A stretch of 37,687 nt of DNA from Pseudomonas sp. (GTDB lineage: Bacteria; Pseudomonadota; Gammaproteobacteria; Pseudomonadales; Pseudomonadaceae). Every line of letters starts with the position of its first letter. Positions within the stretch are counted from its first letter, which is position 1. The notes beneath the pieces are model-generated. The model saw only the letters and a program-made list of their open reading frames with translations. It was not told the DNA's origin and searched no databases. Position numbers and translations under genes: made by a program. The stretch lies in contig NZ_JAUYGD010000012.1 in the NCBI RefSeq assembly GCF_030690725.1, positions 1 to 37,687 on the forward strand, written 5' to 3'. This document shows, one piece after another, positions 26,548 to 35,774 of this stretch.

Positions 26548-26578
26548 TTGACCTTACCATCGTGTCAAGGTCGATGCT
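26548..26578 (+). promoter_or_regulatory. CueR/MerR-type promoter of copZ
   Basis: The -35 TTGACC (26548) and a -10-like GATGCT (26573) are separated by 19 bp, the distorted spacing used by MerR-family activators. ACCTT-N11-AAGGT lies within the spacer, as in CueR sites at E. coli copA. No cueR gene is in the window. Confidence 0.7.
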
Positions 26579-26619
26579 CAGGTTACGGCATCTATGCCGC
26601 CTAACCAACGAGGTGATTT

Positions 26620-26820
26620 ATGTTCGCTCTACAGGTATCAGGAATGGGTTGTGGCAGTTGCGTCAGCAAGATCACAAAGGCAATTCAGGCGGTAGATGAA
26701 ACCGCAAAAGTGGAGATTGACCGTGCTGCCGGTAAGGTATCGGTAGACAGCCAAGAACCCGCGGAATCTATCCGCAAGGTGATTCAGGATCTGGGCTATA
26801 CCGCGCAGGTCAGCCCGTAA
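26620..26820 (+). CDS. copZ: Copper chaperone CopZ-like (HMA domain)
   Basis: This 66-aa cytoplasmic protein is a single HMA ferredoxin-like fold with the Cu+ site GMGCGSC at residues 8-14. It delivers Cu+ to P1B ATPases. It lies 157 bp after copA and has its own CueR-type promoter, so it answers to cytoplasmic copper rather than only to CopRS. A strong terminator separates it from the convergent defence genes. Confidence 0.93.
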   Translation: MFALQVSGMGCGSCVSKITKAIQAVDETAKVEIDRAAGKVSVDSQEPAESIRKVIQDLGYTAQVSP

Positions 26821-26879
26821 GAGCCGACTGAGTTGTGATCGACTCCTTTTGACACCCTCAATCCGAGCTTTTGCGAGCG

Positions 26880-26911
26880 ATGAGGTCATGGCTTCAGGGC
26901 CATGACCTCAT
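26880..26911. terminator. Strong bidirectional hairpin between copZ and ietS
   Basis: A perfect 13-bp stem (ATGAGGTCATGGC) with a 6-base loop, followed by TTTGAAA. It sits between convergent genes and can end both transcripts. Confidence 0.78.
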
Positions 26912-26926
26912 TTGAAACCCTTGATC

Positions 26927-29446
26927 TCAGACCAGTACCGCTGTCTGTGCCTCGATCAGAGTTTCCACTGCCGCATAGAGGTCAACTTCCGTTTGCTGAG
27001 TTTTGATCGAGACCACCAGACTGTACCTTACGGTGTCGTCATATCGCTGCTGCTTAACAAGCGTTTTCCACCACCCCAGTGCGGGATAGATACCAAGCAT
27101 TCCCCGTCCTGCCAGTTCAGCTGCAGTGCCTCGCCAGATGTCCGAATGTAGGGAGCCTCGATGCCGTGTCTGGGTTCCGAGCAGCCAGTTCGGATCTGAG
27201 CCGCCACCCTGGTAACCACCTTCCTCTTCATCCCGTGCACGCTTGTTGATGCGCTGGCGGAACTGGTCACGATCTTCGTTTGGGCGGCTGACATCGAAGC
27301 GTAAGCCGTGCGACTCGTACCGATAGCGCCCCTTGATACCGCGCTCGGCTATGCCGGGGTTTGGCTCTACGAAGTAGGAAAGTGTCACTCGCATTTCCAC
27401 CTCGATGTTGCCTAGGTTGAGCAGTTCCTCCTGCGGCCAGGGAAGCAGATGAAGATGCATATCCCGCGCGGTGGGCGGCTTGGTGCCCTGCCTCATGAAC
27501 GGCCTGAGATGGTCCTCGACAATCATGGTCAAAGAGTCGCCGGCACTCCATAGGGCACGACTCAGATCTGGTACGCCAAAGCCGCAGTGTTTAACCAGAT
27601 TCTCGTAGCCTGCCTTGGTGCCAGCAGCAAGGAAATCCTGCCTCATACGATCAGGCCACTCAGCTGAGTGCACGATTAGAGCTCGTACAGTCTCGGGCCA
27701 TAACTGTGGGTAGTTCGTCGATACTTGTGCGGCCATGCGAGCTGCTAGCGCGGATGCTGCGCTGGTGGCGCTGGTCGTCGTCAAAAGCCGTTGTTCTGGT
27801 TCGTGTGCCGTGGTGACAAGGGAAAGACAAGGCTCGGTGTAGGCTTGTTGCCCGTCTGTGGCCAGGTTGCCTCCTTCGAACACTACATCGGGTTTCAAGG
27901 GCCAAGCCGAGTTGCTCCAGGTCCCCGAAGTCGTACTGTATGGGCTGAGGCTGCCTGCGGCAGCGATCGGGCGCAACCCAGGGTTGGGAGGGTCGATAGT
28001 GACCTTCTGGGTGTAAGCGCCTACGCACAATGCGTTCCAGGCCTGGGCCGGATCATGGATTCCGTCGGTGGTGGTGTTATGCGGGTAGTGCGTGGCCTGG
28101 TTCTTGTCCGCATTGCCGGCGGACACGACGATCAGTCGAGGGTTAGCTCTCTCTCCCAATACGTCGGATGCGAGTTCATCAACTGCTGCTGACCATGCGG
28201 AAGGGCGGCCGCGGTCTCGGTCGTCGAGGCTGGTGATCGCCATGCTGTAGACCCTGCGCACTTCCGGCTTGGCGGTATCCGGCTGGGTTACGGCGTCGAT
28301 CATCAACGCGCCGTAGGGCTCCTTTTGATTTCCCTGGGCAGCGGGGAGCAATTTCACCGACTCAAGGCGGTGCTCGATCGAAATCGGGTTCTGCCCATTG
28401 AGAGGGTCAAACAGATCACCATAAAGGGCGATTCCTGCGAGCTGTGTGCCATGACCCGTAGTATCCGCAACACCCCAGTTGTGGTTGACGGTGTAAAGGT
28501 CATTCGCGTCAATGTGCTGAGCTAAGAGTGGGTGGCCCCGATTGACGCCGGTATCTAGAAGGCAGACGCGGATACTGTCGTCCCCTGCGGGGGTGGTTCG
28601 CTCAAGCAGGTTCTCGACCCATTCTCTTTGTTCTAGCGGCGCAAGGGCATCAAAAAACTCGGCGGTGTCCTTGGCTCTACGAATCTCGGCGACTTCGTTG
28701 AGCAGCAAGAGTGACCGAGTGATGGCTGCTCGCGAGGCGTAGACGTTGAGGACTGTCCGCTCAGGAAACTTCAGCACTTTTTCGGATGTATGAAAGCCAC
28801 ATGCTTCGGCAACCGACTTAAAGCGGTTCAGCACTGCTTCACGGCCTTCCCTGATAGGCAACCAGAATTCCCACCAAATGGTTTCGTTTTCATCTGGCGG
28901 CAACACTGCGGGATCATCAGTCCACAGGGCGTTGAAAGCTGCGACTCGGATTTCTTGGATTGGATTCAGGAGCGGAGCGTTGCGCGGACTCCCCTTGGAG
29001 GTCTCCACCTCCAGGTATTGCCTGACGAGGTTCTCAAAGGCTTTGAGCTGACCATCTGGAACGAATACCGTGGCGAAGTCAGTATTCGTGGCGGGGTCAT
29101 GACGCAGGTTCATGAGCTCAATGCGCTGAGCGCCTCGGGCAAGGCCTTCGAATGCAAGCGCGTAACCCGGCTCACTCCGAAATTCGATTTGCAGGCCGTA
29201 CCCACCTTCGGGCCTGTCTCCTTGTCGCATTTGCCTTTCAGATGCTTCGCGCTGCAGCTGAACTGCAGAGGCCATCTGACCGCTTACATGTTGGAGTTGA
29301 GCGAGTAGCTTTCCGCCATGAGCCCCTCGATTTGGCGTGGGGTAGCGAGGGTCTCGTGTTGCTGATGCTGTGGATCGGAACCGTTCGGGTAGTCCCTGTC
29401 CCTGGAGATGAAAGTGAGGCCGTTGTCCGTTGATCGATTCCGTCAT
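26927..29446 (-). CDS. ietS: Subtilisin-like protease of an IetAS-type defence pair
   Basis: This 839-aa S8-family protease has a long N-terminal region (about 280 residues) before the catalytic domain. The triad is visible: Asp near 297 (VCLLDTGVNRGHPL), His near 333 (GHGTQLAG), oxyanion Asn in VVSAGNADKN, and Ser near 563 (SATSAASALAARMA). There is no signal peptide, so it acts in the cytoplasm. It follows an AAA ATPase gene by 17 bp. Such ATPase-subtilase pairs are known as IetAS, described for plasmid exclusion in Agrobacterium and later as an anti-phage system. The target is unknown. The gene looks intact. Confidence 0.85.
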   Translation of the reverse strand: MTESINGQRPHFHLQGQGLPERFRSTASATRDPRYPTPNRGAHGGKLLAQLQHVSGQMASAVQLQREASERQMRQGDRPEGGYGLQIEFRSEPGYALAFEGLARGAQRIELMNLRHDPATNTDFATVFVPDGQLKAFENLVRQYLEVETSKGSPRNAPLLNPIQEIRVAAFNALWTDDPAVLPPDENETIWWEFWLPIREGREAVLNRFKSVAEACGFHTSEKVLKFPERTVLNVYASRAAITRSLLLLNEVAEIRRAKDTAEFFDALAPLEQREWVENLLERTTPAGDDSIRVCLLDTGVNRGHPLLAQHIDANDLYTVNHNWGVADTTGHGTQLAGIALYGDLFDPLNGQNPISIEHRLESVKLLPAAQGNQKEPYGALMIDAVTQPDTAKPEVRRVYSMAITSLDDRDRGRPSAWSAAVDELASDVLGERANPRLIVVSAGNADKNQATHYPHNTTTDGIHDPAQAWNALCVGAYTQKVTIDPPNPGLRPIAAAGSLSPYSTTSGTWSNSAWPLKPDVVFEGGNLATDGQQAYTEPCLSLVTTAHEPEQRLLTTTSATSAASALAARMAAQVSTNYPQLWPETVRALIVHSAEWPDRMRQDFLAAGTKAGYENLVKHCGFGVPDLSRALWSAGDSLTMIVEDHLRPFMRQGTKPPTARDMHLHLLPWPQEELLNLGNIEVEMRVTLSYFVEPNPGIAERGIKGRYRYESHGLRFDVSRPNEDRDQFRQRINKRARDEEEGGYQGGGSDPNWLLGTQTRHRGSLHSDIWRGTAAELAGRGMLGIYPALGWWKTLVKQQRYDDTVRYSLVVSIKTQQTEVDLYAAVETLIEAQTAVLV

Positions 29447-29463
29447 CTAAATGCTCAACTACG

Positions 29464-30447
29464 TTAGGAGTGCCGTCTCCCGTGGAAAGTCTTCCGTTCT
29501 TCAAGGTGCCTTTCCACGTCCTTGACCGCCATCTCGGTACGGTCATGAATGATCGTGTCCTTGATCGCGTCGTCTGCCGCCCTCGCAAGTTCTGCATGGC
29601 TGAGCCCCTCTGCGACCTTGCAGAGTTTGTCCCAGCTGCGAATCGACTTGGAAAAGTTCGCTAGTCGATTCTTGAGCACAGCCTTGGTCTGTTCCTGATT
29701 GGGCAGTCCGTATTCGATAACATCATCGAAGCGTCGGAACAAGGCGTAGTCAAGAATTTCAGGGTGATTGGTGGCAGCGATGATCAGGCTGTTGGATTGG
29801 TCCTGCTCGATCATCTGCAGAAAGCTGTTCAGGACGCGACGGATTTCGCCCACGTCGTTGGCAAGACCACGCTGGGAACCGATGGCATCGAACTCGTCGA
29901 AGAAATAAATGCCGCGAGTATCGCGAATGGCATCAAAAATCTGACGCAGCTTGGCTGCGGTTTCACCCATGTACTTGGTGATGAGGCTATCAAGGCGGAC
30001 GATGTACAGCGGAATACCGAGCTCGCCGGCAAGCGCCGAGGCGGTCATGGTCTTGCCGGTACCAGGTGGCCCAACCAAAAGCAGCTTGCGGCGAGGGGAG
30101 AGGCCGTGTGCACGAATCTTCTCGAAGTTGCGCTGCTCATTGATGATTCTTCCAAGACGGGCATGAGTGGCCTCGTCCAGAATCATTTCCGAGAAGCGGG
30201 TCTTTGGAAGAGCTACTGACAGTAGGTTACTCAGCTCGCCGCGAGGCTGGCCGATGGGCACCGGCTGCCCGGAAGGCAGACGATTTTTCTTGGCCGAATC
30301 AATTATGGCCCGCAAATCCTCTGCAAGCTTCCCGTGACCCTGCTTAGCCTCATGGGCCGCCATCTGCATAGCAACGGCAAGGAAATGCGTGTCATCTCCC
30401 TTGATATGCGAGCGCAGAAGCGCTTTCAGTTGTTCGCCGCTAGCCAT
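29464..30447 (-). CDS. ietA: AAA ATPase of an IetAS-type defence pair
   Basis: This 327-aa protein has a small helical N-domain and one AAA module. Walker A is GPPGTGKT (about 126-133), Walker B is YFFDEFDA (about 180-187), sensor 1 is IAATNH and the arginine finger region is FRRFDD. It closely resembles ATPases that deliver substrates to partner proteases. It lies just upstream of the subtilase gene in one operon. It probably senses invasion and controls the protease; the mechanism is not known. Confidence 0.85.
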   Translation of the reverse strand: MASGEQLKALLRSHIKGDDTHFLAVAMQMAAHEAKQGHGKLAEDLRAIIDSAKKNRLPSGQPVPIGQPRGELSNLLSVALPKTRFSEMILDEATHARLGRIINEQRNFEKIRAHGLSPRRKLLLVGPPGTGKTMTASALAGELGIPLYIVRLDSLITKYMGETAAKLRQIFDAIRDTRGIYFFDEFDAIGSQRGLANDVGEIRRVLNSFLQMIEQDQSNSLIIAATNHPEILDYALFRRFDDVIEYGLPNQEQTKAVLKNRLANFSKSIRSWDKLCKVAEGLSHAELARAADDAIKDTIIHDRTEMAVKDVERHLEERKTFHGRRHS

Positions 30448-30550
30448 GGTTTCTACCTTCCCGTAGGGGTTAGTTTAATCGTTAAGACCCGCTTCTGACC
30501 TTGAATACGTCAACTTTTATTCACACAAGCAATCAGTGTCTGGCCTGAGT

Positions 30551-31156
30551 TCAACGCAATTCATTTAACACCGCGGCCCTGCCAAGGGCGGTGGCCATCC
30601 AGCTGGGAAGGCTCGCACGGACCGAACCTAGGCTTTCCCACTCCACCTTCGCTAAGTGCCGCCGAAGTTTCTGGGCCGAATTTTCAGCCTGATCTTCACC
30701 CACCCAGGCCATCGCCCTGAGCGCATCCCCAGCTGGCGTCGCCCCCAAGGAGAACAGCCAGTAGGGTGCGTGCTGGAAGTAAATTGTCCGTGAGCCGACT
30801 ACCAACCGCTTACTGCGTCCTGTGGTGAGGTACACCTCTTTACTCGAAGCAACTCGCGTCAACCCCATTGATTTCGCGGCCTGTGCGCCATCGAGCGAGA
30901 TGCACTGCTTGCCCTGAGCGGCGATTGATTTCACCAATGACTCTGCCGACGGGGCTCTGGCCTGGTCTTTTTCACGCACCGGCGCAACGTAAATACCGCG
31001 CGCTATTCGCATCAGTTGCCCGGCTTTAGCCAAGCGACAAAACGCCTGATCAACCGCCGCACGACTACCAAGGTGAAGAAATTCCTTGGGCGCAAGAACT
31101 CCACCCTCGCTTAGGGATTGGTTGCGCTCCAAGATCGCTTGCGGGATCGATCGCAT
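30551..31156 (-). CDS. DUF6088 / AbiEi-like antitoxin-type regulator
   Basis: This 201-aa protein has an N-terminal winged HTH (GGVLAPKEFLHLGSRAAVDQAFCRLAKAGQLMRIARGIYVAP), typical of AbiEi/DUF6088 proteins, and a C-terminal alpha/beta region of the same family. In type IV systems such proteins repress their own operon and pair with an AbiEii nucleotidyltransferase. Here no AbiEii gene follows; ietA starts 103 bp downstream on the same strand. It may regulate the IetAS operon or be a leftover antitoxin. A palindromic operator lies 20 bp upstream of its start. Confidence 0.72.
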   Translation of the reverse strand: MRSIPQAILERNQSLSEGGVLAPKEFLHLGSRAAVDQAFCRLAKAGQLMRIARGIYVAPVREKDQARAPSAESLVKSIAAQGKQCISLDGAQAAKSMGLTRVASSKEVYLTTGRSKRLVVGSRTIYFQHAPYWLFSLGATPAGDALRAMAWVGEDQAENSAQKLRRHLAKVEWESLGSVRASLPSWMATALGRAAVLNELR

Positions 31157-31176
31157 ATGAAAGCTCGGCTCATATC

Positions 31177-31208
31177 AATGTCAGATATTTAATTATATTT
31201 CTGACATT
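31177..31208. promoter_or_regulatory. Palindromic operator before the DUF6088 gene
   Basis: AATGTCAGA and TCTGACATT face each other across a 14-base AT-rich centre. It overlaps the expected promoter, which suggests autorepression by the HTH protein. Confidence 0.65.
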
Positions 31209-31471
31209 TGAGCAACAGCCGTTCATCTTCTATCCCCAGGGTTGGGCTAACCGGCTCTTTCTCATTGAGCTACTGGTGTTCCAGGCCGCGCTGAACGTCA
31301 CAACGGTGCGACGGCTAAAGCGGCACAGCTGCTCGCGCATGTGGAACAGGCGCGAGCAGCTGTCACCCAAAAGTTCTTAGCGTGCGGGCTCAGCCCAGAG
31401 GCTGATACGGGTTGCGACAGTGCCGGCGGCAGTTCGAACTGGAGCGTCGTGAAATAAATCGCCCACAGGCC
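31209..31471. other. Intergenic region upstream of the second Cu+ ATPase
   Basis: A plus-strand frame is open from about 31269 to TAA at 31455 (AERHNGATAKAAQLLAHVEQARAAVTQKFLACGLSPEAD) without a start codon. Its composition looks coding, so it may be the 3' remnant of a lost gene; the family is not identified. Confidence 0.35.
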
Positions 31472-31502
31472 TTGACCTTCCCACACAGGGAAGCTTGAAA
31501 CT
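31472..31502 (+). promoter_or_regulatory. CueR/MerR-type promoter of the second Cu+ ATPase
   Basis: TTGACC, 19 bases, GAAACT. The spacer carries ACCTT-N11-AAGCT with mirrored CCC/GGG inside. It has the same architecture as the copZ promoter and lies 34 bp before the start codon. Confidence 0.75.
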
Positions 31503-31535
31503 TCTCTTCAACAGAAACATTCAAGGGATATTTCA

Positions 31536-34106
31536 ATGGCTTCCGTTGCCCAACAAGACGTCAATCCATCCATGTCCTCAGTCACTCGCCTGAGCCTGCC
31601 CGTCGAAGGCATGACGTGTGCTTCGTGTGTCGGCCGCGTCGAACGCGCGCTGAAAGAGGTCACCGGCGTGCAGATGGCCTCGGTCAATCTGGCCACCGAG
31701 CGCGCCGACATCACTTTCACGGGGTTGGCCGACCCGCAGGCGGCTGTACACGCCATCGAGAGCGCCGGCTACACCGTTCGCGAAGAGACCACCGAGCTCG
31801 CGATCGAGGACATGACCTGCGCATCATGTGTGGGCCGGGTTGAGAAGGCGCTCGCAAAAGTCCCTGGCGTGCTTGAGGCCACTGTCAACCTGGCGACAGA
31901 GCGCGCGCGGGTGCGCCACCTTGCCGGTGTCGCCTCCACGGCCGACCTTGAAGCAGCGGTCGAACAGGCGGGTTACAAGTCCCGACGCTTGTCCGCCGAA
32001 ACGCCGACTGCGGGCGATCAGGACGCCGAGCGTCGCGAGAGTGAGGCTCGGGCGCTGCGGCGCGATCTGCTTGTTGCATCCATCCTCACCCTGCCAGTCT
32101 TCATCCTTGAGATGGGCTCTCACCTCATTCCCGCCCTGCACCATTGGGTGATGGGGGTCCTGGGTCAGCAGGCGAGCTGGTATATCCAGTTCGCTCTTGC
32201 CACCCTGGTCCTGTTCGGTCCAGGCCTGCGCTTCTTCCGCAAGGGCGTACCGGCGTTGCTGCGCATTGCACCCGACATGAACTCGCTGGTCTCGCTCGGC
32301 ACTGCGGCTGCTTACGGCTATTCGGTGGTCGCGACCTTTATCCCCAAAGTACTCCCGCAAGGTACCGCCAACGTCTATTTCGAAGCTGCCGTGGTCATCG
32401 TGACCTTGATCCTGCTCGGACGAACGCTGGAGGCGCGCGCCAAGGGGCGAACGTCGCAGGCGATCAAGCGGCTAATCGGACTTCAGGCCAAGACCGCGCG
32501 CGTCGAGCGCAACGGCGAGACGATCGAAATAGCGCTCGATCAAGTGGCGACAGGTGACGTCGTGCTCGTTCGTCCGGGCGAGAAGATTCCAGTCGACGGC
32601 GAGGTCGTCGAGGGCACCTCTTATGTTGACGAGAGCATGATCACCGGCGAGCCGGTGCCCGTGTCGAAGGGAGCGGGGGCAGAGGTCGTCGGCGGCACGA
32701 TCAACAAGACGGGCGCTTTCAGTTTCCGCGTAACCAAGGTCGGCGCGAACACGATGCTCGCGCAGATCATCCGCCTCGTCGAAGAAGCGCAGGGTTCCAA
32801 GCTGCCGATACAGGCGCTGGTCGACAAGGTGACCATGTGGTTCGTCCCGGCCGTGATGGCGGCGGCCGCGCTGACTTTCCTGATCTGGCTGATCTTCGGT
32901 CCGGACCCGGCGCTGACCTTCGCGCTCGTGAATGCGGTCGCGGTTCTCATCATCGCCTGTCCTTGCGCCATGGGGCTGGCCACGCCGACCTCGATCATGG
33001 TCGGTACTGGCCGCGCGGCCGAATTCGGCATTCTCTTCCGCAAGGGCGAAGCCTTGCAGGCGCTGCGCGATGTGAGCGTGATCGCTCTCGATAAGACCGG
33101 CACACTGACTAAAGGACGCCCCGAGCTCACCGACCTCGTTCCCGCCGAGGGTTTCGAATACAACGAAGTGCTGGCTCTCGTTGCGGCGGTCGAGACCCGC
33201 TCCGAGCATCCAATCGCCGAAGCGATCGTCGCAGCCGCAAAGCAGGCGGATTTCACGCTCGCACCCATCGAGAGCTTCGACGCGACACCAGGCTTCGGCG
33301 TGTCGGCAAAGGTCGCCGGTCGGACAGTAGCTGTCGGCGCGGACCGGTTCATGACGCAGCTCGGCCTTGATGTGTCGAGTTTCCTGCCAACCGCCCGGCG
33401 TCTTGGCGAGCAAGGCAAGAGTCCGCTCTATGCCGCGATCGACGGCCGCTTGGCGGCGGTTATCGCGGTCGCCGATCCGATCAAGGAAACGACGCCCGCG
33501 GCGATTAAGGCGCTGCACGCGCTCGGCCTCAAAGTCGCGATGATCACCGGTGACAACACAGCTACAGCCGCGGCGATCGCCAAGCAGCTCGGCATCGATG
33601 AAGTCGCTGCCGAGGTCTTGCCCGACGGCAAGGTCGCAGCACTGAAGAAGCTCCGGATCAATGGCGCGCGAGTCGCCTTCGTGGGTGACGGTATCAACGA
33701 CGCGCCGGCACTCGCAGAAGCGGACGTTGGGCTGGCCATCGGAACGGGAACCGATGTGGCGATCGAGGCAGCTGACGTAGTACTGATGTCGGGCGACCTG
33801 CGTGGCGTGCCGAACGCCATCGCGATCAGCCAGGCAACGATCCGCAACATCAAGCAGAACCTGTTCTGGGCCTTCGCCTACAACGCCGTGCTGATTCCGG
33901 TCGCGGCGGGCGCGCTCTACCCGGTGAACGGCACGCTGCTTTCGCCGATCTTCGCTGCTGCCGCGATGGCCTTCTCCAGTGTCTTCGTGCTCGGCAACGC
34001 GCTCCGACTCAAACGTTTCCGGGCACCTATGACGGTCGAAACCAGCACCGCGAACTCAGTAAACCTGGCGGTATCGACCAAGTCACGCCGGGTGTCCGAG
34101 CACTGA
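31536..34106 (+). CDS. copA: Cu+-exporting P1B-type ATPase with two HMA domains
   Basis: This 856-aa pump has two N-terminal HMA domains (GMTCASC at residues 25-31 and DMTCASC near 97-103), eight membrane segments, the CPC metal site ([14 protein letters not shown]), DKTGT, TGEP and GDGINDAP. It is the classic CueR-regulated housekeeping type of CopA, unlike the YHS-bearing pump at 24096. It is rich in GC-ending codons with frequent GTCGCG/GCGATC runs, unlike its neighbours, so it may come from another lineage such as an alphaproteobacterium. Its promoter is MerR-type and fits cytoplasmic Cu+ sensing. Confidence 0.94.
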   Translation: MASVAQQDVNPSMSSVTRLSLPVEGMTCASCVGRVERALKEVTGVQMASVNLATERADITFTGLADPQAAVHAIESAGYTVREETTELAIEDMTCASCVGRVEKALAKVPGVLEATVNLATERARVRHLAGVASTADLEAAVEQAGYKSRRLSAETPTAGDQDAERRESEARALRRDLLVASILTLPVFILEMGSHLIPALHHWVMGVLGQQASWYIQFALATLVLFGPGLRFFRKGVPALLRIAPDMNSLVSLGTAAAYGYSVVATFIPKVLPQGTANVYFEAAVVIVTLILLGRTLEARAKGRTSQAIKRLIGLQAKTARVERNGETIEIALDQVATGDVVLVRPGEKIPVDGEVVEGTSYVDESMITGEPVPVSKGAGAEVVGGTINKTGAFSFRVTKVGANTMLAQIIRLVEEAQGSKLPIQALVDKVTMWFVPAVMAAAALTFLIWLIFGPDPALTFALVNAVAVLIIACPCAMGLATPTSIMVGTGRAAEFGILFRKGEALQALRDVSVIALDKTGTLTKGRPELTDLVPAEGFEYNEVLALVAAVETRSEHPIAEAIVAAAKQADFTLAPIESFDATPGFGVSAKVAGRTVAVGADRFMTQLGLDVSSFLPTARRLGEQGKSPLYAAIDGRLAAVIAVADPIKETTPAAIKALHALGLKVAMITGDNTATAAAIAKQLGIDEVAAEVLPDGKVAALKKLRINGARVAFVGDGINDAPALAEADVGLAIGTGTDVAIEAADVVLMSGDLRGVPNAIAISQATIRNIKQNLFWAFAYNAVLIPVAAGALYPVNGTLLSPIFAAAAMAFSSVFVLGNALRLKRFRAPMTVETSTANSVNLAVSTKSRRVSEH

Positions 34107-34162
34107 TCTTGGCCCGAAGCACCTCTGCACTGAACACCAATACAGGTTAAGGAAGGAACTGC

Positions 34163-34555
34163 ATGCCGAAACTTATTCACACGGAGATCCGGGTGACGGA
34201 TATCAATATTTCACTGCGGTTCTACCAGCAAGCCTTTGGACTCAAGGAAACCCATCGCATTGAGTTTGACGATTTCTCCCTCGTCTATCTGCGCAATTTC
34301 GAGAGCGAGGCTGAAATCGAACTCACTTGGAGCAGCGGACAGGCCGAATACAGCCACGGCAGTTGTTACGGTCAGGTCGCGTTCGTCGTCGACGATCTGG
34401 GCCTGCATTTCAAACAGCTTTGCAACCTCGGTTTAAAGCCTGCACCCATCAAGGAGTTTAAAAGAGGAGACGAGCTGCTGGCCCGCTCCTTTTTTATTCA
34501 GGACCCCGACGGCTACAAAATCAAAGTTCTCCAGCGAGGCGGGCACTACCAGTAA
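34163..34555 (+). CDS. VOC-fold (glyoxalase-like) protein with altered metal site
   Basis: This 130-aa protein resembles lactoylglutathione lyase over its whole length (IHTEIRVTDINISLRFY, EIELTW, FFIQDPDGYKIKVLQ). Of the four GloA metal ligands, the first His (His6) and first Glu (Glu53) are kept. The second His is Gln71 (YGQVAF instead of GH) and the last Glu is Lys121 (KIKV instead of KIEL). It is therefore unlikely to be a normal Ni/Zn glyoxalase I. It follows copA by 56 bp and is probably co-transcribed. The role is unknown; it could bind a different ligand. Confidence 0.8.
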   Translation: MPKLIHTEIRVTDINISLRFYQQAFGLKETHRIEFDDFSLVYLRNFESEAEIELTWSSGQAEYSHGSCYGQVAFVVDDLGLHFKQLCNLGLKPAPIKEFKRGDELLARSFFIQDPDGYKIKVLQRGGHYQ

Positions 34556-34634
34556 AACCAAGTACCAGCAGTCCTATGCCAGTAACGAAGGCGGCGAGGA
34601 ACAGGCCGAAATAACCGGATAACGCCCACATCGG

Positions 34635-35765
34635 CTAGGCGTTCAGGCCGACCCAGCCGTGGAAGCCGACGTAAATCCCCACACCAATGATCAGTACGCT
34701 GGATAGGTAAGGGGCGCGACGCGCCACAGCACCCAGCCAGGGCCAACGATTGGATGCCTGGCGTGCGCCGATAGCAGCGGCAGCACCAACGGTAACCAGA
34801 GTTATGGCCAGGCCGATGCTGAAACACAGCACCAGGACGGCACCCAGGGCGACTTCTTTCACTTGCAGGCAGAGCAGCAGCACGGTGATCGCTGCCGGGC
34901 AGGGAATCAGTCCGCCCGTCAAACCGAACAGGATGATCTGGCCGGTGGTGACATTGCGGTTGCTGAAGCGCTTGCGGATGTCGTTGGCATGCGCCCGTTC
35001 ATGGGCATCCTGGTAGCCCTCCAGCGACAGTTCCAGTCCCTCCAACTCGGAATGATCATGCTCATGACCGTGGCTGTGCTCGCGGAACTCCAGGTCATAG
35101 TCGTGGGAGTGATCAGCATGGCCGAGGCTCAGGCGCGCAGTGAACTCATGGGGCTCGGGAACCTCGTCCAGTGACTCCAGGTAGTCACCCCGGTCGACGA
35201 AGCGAAACTGCTGGGCCAACCCATCGTGGCGAGTCGTCAGCAGGCTCACTTCGGCAGCCGGCCAGACATGGCCACTCAAGGCCTTCAGACGCCAGTGCGG
35301 AGGGATGCCTTCTTCGAAGATCGACAGCTCGATACGCCCGTGCCCGGTATCGATGCGCTGCGTTTCATCGTGGTGGTGCTCGTGTTGATGCTCATCACCT
35401 TCCTCGAAGCGCCACATCTGCTCGCCACGCCAGGTGCGCCAGAGCATCCACAGGGCGATGGTGATAATGATGGCGGCGGACGCGAGCTGGAAATAAGGCT
35501 CGGTAGTTTCGGCATCTAAATTCTGCCCTAGGTACATGCCGCCCATGGCCACCAGCCAGACTACGGCGGTGTGCGAAAGCGTTGCGGCCAGTCCCAGCAG
35601 AATGGCCTGCTTCACCGTGCCACGAATGGCCACGATAAACGCCGCCATCATGGTCTTCGAATGCCCAGGCTCCAGGCCGTGCAAGGCACCCAGCAGGATG
35701 GCGCTGGGGAAGTACAGCCAGGCCTGCGAGGCCCCCTGTTGCAGCAGTTCGGCGAAACTCGACAT
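34635..35765 (-). CDS. NicO/RcnA-family nickel/cobalt exporter
   Basis: This 376-aa membrane protein of the NicO family has an N-terminal segment with LLGALHGLEPGHSKTMMAAF (the metal-selecting HGLEPGH motif) and several membrane helices. A long hydrophilic loop is very rich in His (EHQHEHHHDE, HADHSHDYDLEFREHSHGHEHDHSE), and GGLIPCPAAITVLLL follows in the C-terminal half. This layout fits RcnA-type exporters of Ni2+ and Co2+. The repressor gene lies 9 bp upstream in the same operon. The copper context leaves some doubt about the metal. Confidence 0.88.
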   Translation of the reverse strand: MSSFAELLQQGASQAWLYFPSAILLGALHGLEPGHSKTMMAAFIVAIRGTVKQAILLGLAATLSHTAVVWLVAMGGMYLGQNLDAETTEPYFQLASAAIIITIALWMLWRTWRGEQMWRFEEGDEHQHEHHHDETQRIDTGHGRIELSIFEEGIPPHWRLKALSGHVWPAAEVSLLTTRHDGLAQQFRFVDRGDYLESLDEVPEPHEFTARLSLGHADHSHDYDLEFREHSHGHEHDHSELEGLELSLEGYQDAHERAHANDIRKRFSNRNVTTGQIILFGLTGGLIPCPAAITVLLLCLQVKEVALGAVLVLCFSIGLAITLVTVGAAAAIGARQASNRWPWLGAVARRAPYLSSVLIIGVGIYVGFHGWVGLNA

Positions 35766-35774
35766 GGGAGGGGC

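Noticed and set aside
32472..33518. 348-codon minus-strand open frame
   Set aside because: Antisense to the second Cu+ ATPase; Arg/Asp-rich low-information sequence typical of shadow frames.
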